Assembly (NCBI GenBank): GCA_964478995.1
Contig: CAYZJY010000090.1
Span: 1-7,167, forward strand
DNA: 7,167 bases
Origin: NZWG01 sp964478995
Lineage (GTDB): Bacteria > Fidelibacterota > Marinisomatia > Marinisomatales > UBA1611
Direction: 5' to 3'
This document shows, in pieces, positions 5,840 to 7,167 of the stretch (the first letter of the stretch is position 1; every line of letters starts with the position of its first letter). The notes under the pieces were generated by a model. It was not told where the DNA came from and did not search any database. It was given only the letters and a program-made list of their open reading frames with translations. The position numbers and the translations under genes were made by a program.

Positions 5840-6658
5840 ATGGACTTAATTCATCCAATATTCAAATGGCTACATGTCATTGCCGGGGTCATGTGGATAG
5901 GCCTTTTATACTTTTTTAACTTTATCAATACATCCTTTGCTCCAACCATGGATGGTGATACAAAAAAGAAGGTTGTACCTGAATTGATGCCAAGAACATT
6001 ATACTGGTTTCGATGGGGAGCTGCGTATACTTGGATCACAGGAGTGGTATTACTTTATGTAATTTACTGGTCAGGTACTGAAGGATTGATGCCTGGAGAT
6101 TTCACTTCAAACGATGTGACGGGTGAGCCAGCGAACATGTTCATTCATATTTTACTTTTATTTACATTTGTTGCGGTTTTTCTATATGATTTCATATATA
6201 AAAGCCCACTAGCCTCAAATGTTCGATTGGTCACGATTGTTAGTTTCCTACTTATTTCTGCTTATGTTTTCGCAATGCAGAAATTCGCAGGCTTTGAATA
6301 TCGAACTTTTAACATTCACTTAGGTTCCATGTTTGGAACGATTATGGCATTCAATGTATGGTTTCGTATATGGCCTGCACAGCAAAAGATAATTGCAGCG
6401 ATCAAAGAGGGTAATGCTCCAGATGGAGACCTGCTTGCACTCGCAGGATTGCGGTCAAAGCATAATACCTACATGAGCGTCCCACTCATATGGACAATGA
6501 TAGGAGTACACCATGCAGGCACTGCATTGACAGGTGGAGGTTGGATACCGGGATTACATGCCCAGACCAGTTGGATGGTACCTTTATTTTTTGTAATACT
6601 TGGTTGGCATATAGTATTTCAACTTTATAAAAAATCTGCTAAGGTCGAAGGTTTTTAA
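5840..6658 (+). CDS. PuuD / urate-oxidase N-terminal family membrane protein, without cytochrome c domain
   Basis: A polytopic membrane protein of the family named for PuuD, a urate-oxidising membrane enzyme with a C-terminal cytochrome c domain. The 272 residues have about seven membrane segments (near 9-29, 58-78, 99-119, 128-147, 158-178, 213-231, 245-263). Family-like features are the opening HPIFKWLHVIAGVMWIG with His5 and His12, WFRWGAAYTWITG (56-68), FNIHLGSMFGTIMAFNVWFR (157-176), SKHNTYMSVPLIW (206-218) and the pair His224-His225. Membrane histidines (5, 12, 103, 160, 208, 224/225, 257) could bind heme or a metal, but this is inference. Canonical PuuD is about 400 residues and ends in a CXXCH heme c site; here there is no CXXCH and the frame ends cleanly at TAA before a terminator, so this is a short form rather than a frameshift. 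No purine-degradation gene is nearby, so a urate role is not supported by context. Family recognition fair to good, function unknown. Confidence 0.78.
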   Translation: MDLIHPIFKWLHVIAGVMWIGLLYFFNFINTSFAPTMDGDTKKKVVPELMPRTLYWFRWGAAYTWITGVVLLYVIYWSGTEGLMPGDFTSNDVTGEPANMFIHILLLFTFVAVFLYDFIYKSPLASNVRLVTIVSFLLISAYVFAMQKFAGFEYRTFNIHLGSMFGTIMAFNVWFRIWPAQQKIIAAIKEGNAPDGDLLALAGLRSKHNTYMSVPLIWTMIGVHHAGTALTGGGWIPGLHAQTSWMVPLFFVILGWHIVFQLYKKSAKVEGF

Positions 6659-6682
6659 CTGTATATCTTATGTTATCAATGG

Positions 6683-6712
6683 AAAACCCCCTATTATAGT
6701 AGGGGGTTTTTT
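6683..6712 (+). terminator. Rho-independent terminator after the PuuD-like gene
   Basis: CCCCCTA (6687-6693), loop TTATAG (6694-6699) and TAGGGGG (6700-6706) form a perfect 7-bp GC-rich stem. It is followed by six T residues and then ATTTTT, and preceded by AAAA that can extend the stem. It ends the transcript 25 bp after the stop at 6658 and separates it from the following HPP gene. The symmetric A and T tracts could let it work weakly in the other direction too. Confidence 0.93.
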
Positions 6713-6739
6713 ATTTTTGGGATACGGACAAAGTTATAA

Positions 6740-7167
6740 ATGAAGATTGATTCTAAATTCTCCACTTACTGGAGAGATTATGTCCGTCAGAGTGCCTATG
6801 CGGCAACGGCGGTATTTTTCATCACAATTCTCTTATCAGATAATCCAGTTGTCATTGCGAGCATAGGGGCGACTTCTTTCATTGTATTTGCCATGCCAAA
6901 TAATATTTCAGCAGAACCAAAACGAATAATTGGAGGTCATCTTGTGGGATTCTTTGTGGGTGTCTGCTTCGCAGTATTTCCTTTTATGGATATCATATTC
7001 TTCAAAGCACTGTGGTTCTCAGCCTCAGTAGGAATCACAATATTGATCATGGTCGTCATGGACGTTGAACATCCTCCAGCAGCTGGCACTGCATTGGGTA
7101 TGACGTTGGTGGGATATACGAATTCTTCCTTTTCTGCAATCATCATAAGCGTAGTGGTCCTTGCCTT
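6740..7167 (+). CDS. HPP-family integral membrane protein, N-terminal part (3' end outside window)
   Basis: The frame from ATG 6740 stays open to the right edge (142 full codons). The translation begins MKIDSKFSTYWRDYVRQ and then has four or more hydrophobic segments (near 20-33, 37-51, 63-82, 90-107, and one starting about 132). It shows the family landmarks: SIGATSFIVFAMP (41-53), EPKRIIGGHLVG (59-70), and the naming motif EHPPAAGTALG (110-120). HPP proteins of cyanobacteria and chloroplasts transport nitrite; other bacterial members are uncharacterised, so nitrite transport here is only a possibility. An in-frame TAA at 6737-6739 sits directly before the ATG, making it the earliest start; no good Shine-Dalgarno precedes it. 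A stronger purine tract (GGAGAG at 6771-6776) precedes an out-of-frame ATG at 6780 whose frame closes soon after, so that is a decoy. The gene lies after a strong terminator, so it must have its own promoter, which I could not identify in 6713-6739. Confidence 0.85.
   Translation, partial: MKIDSKFSTYWRDYVRQSAYAATAVFFITILLSDNPVVIASIGATSFIVFAMPNNISAEPKRIIGGHLVGFFVGVCFAVFPFMDIIFFKALWFSASVGITILIMVVMDVEHPPAAGTALGMTLVGYTNSSFSAIIISVVVLA

Noticed and set aside
6780..6860. ATG at 6780 with upstream GGAGAG, considered as a gene start
   Set aside because: The frame closes after about 29 codons and is overlapped by the HPP-family frame from 6740, which has clear family motifs.
6937..7146. Minus-strand 69-residue frame at the right edge
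   Set aside because: Antisense to the HPP-family coding frame, with no recognisable motif.

Overview
The window is a dense, entirely plus-strand stretch of a low-GC (roughly 38-40% by eye) bacterial genome. Bacterial rather than archaeal origin is suggested by a textbook rho-independent terminator at 6683-6712 and by Shine-Dalgarno-like purine tracts before several genes. The taxon cannot be fixed from the sequence alone. A free-living, possibly marine, low-GC bacterium would fit the gene set, but that is a guess.

Region 1 (1-2139) is a molybdenum-cofactor (Moco) operon: the 3' part of moeA (molybdate insertion), an E1-like activating enzyme (moeB-like) with a rhodanese domain fused at its N-terminus, moaD (sulfur-carrier small subunit of molybdopterin synthase) and moaE (large subunit). 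The first three junctions are stop/start overlaps or abutments, so the genes are almost certainly co-translated. Together they would activate MoaD, load it with sulfur, make molybdopterin and insert molybdate. moaA, moaC and mog/moaB are not in the window.

Region 2 (2167-4463) is a transporter/regulator pair. A divalent-anion:Na+ symporter (DASS/SLC13) family permease starts 27 bp after moaE, and a tandem-domain universal stress protein overlaps its stop codon through an ATGA junction. The permease has an unusual first substrate/sodium motif (Gly-Glu-His where Ser-Asn-Thr is expected).

Region 3 (4464-6712) follows a 78-bp AT-rich gap containing a 12-bp direct repeat. It holds a hexameric-type glutamate dehydrogenase with all expected catalytic residues. 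After it comes a polytopic membrane protein of the PuuD / urate-oxidase N-terminal family that lacks the C-terminal cytochrome c domain of canonical PuuD. A strong intrinsic terminator ends this unit.

Region 4 (6740 to the right edge) is the 5' part of an HPP-family membrane protein gene, recognised from its Glu-His-Pro-Pro-Ala-Ala-Gly-Thr motif; it runs off the window.

A loose theme of nitrogen and oxyanion metabolism runs through the window (Moco for oxidoreductases, an anion permease, glutamate dehydrogenase, a PuuD-like protein, and an HPP protein whose cyanobacterial and plastid relatives carry nitrite). The link between regions is inferred from gene order only. The items most worth following are the reversed rhodanese-E1 fusion without zinc cysteines, the altered DASS motif, and the permease-Usp coupling. 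I see no tRNA, rRNA, CRISPR array, insertion sequence or phage feature.
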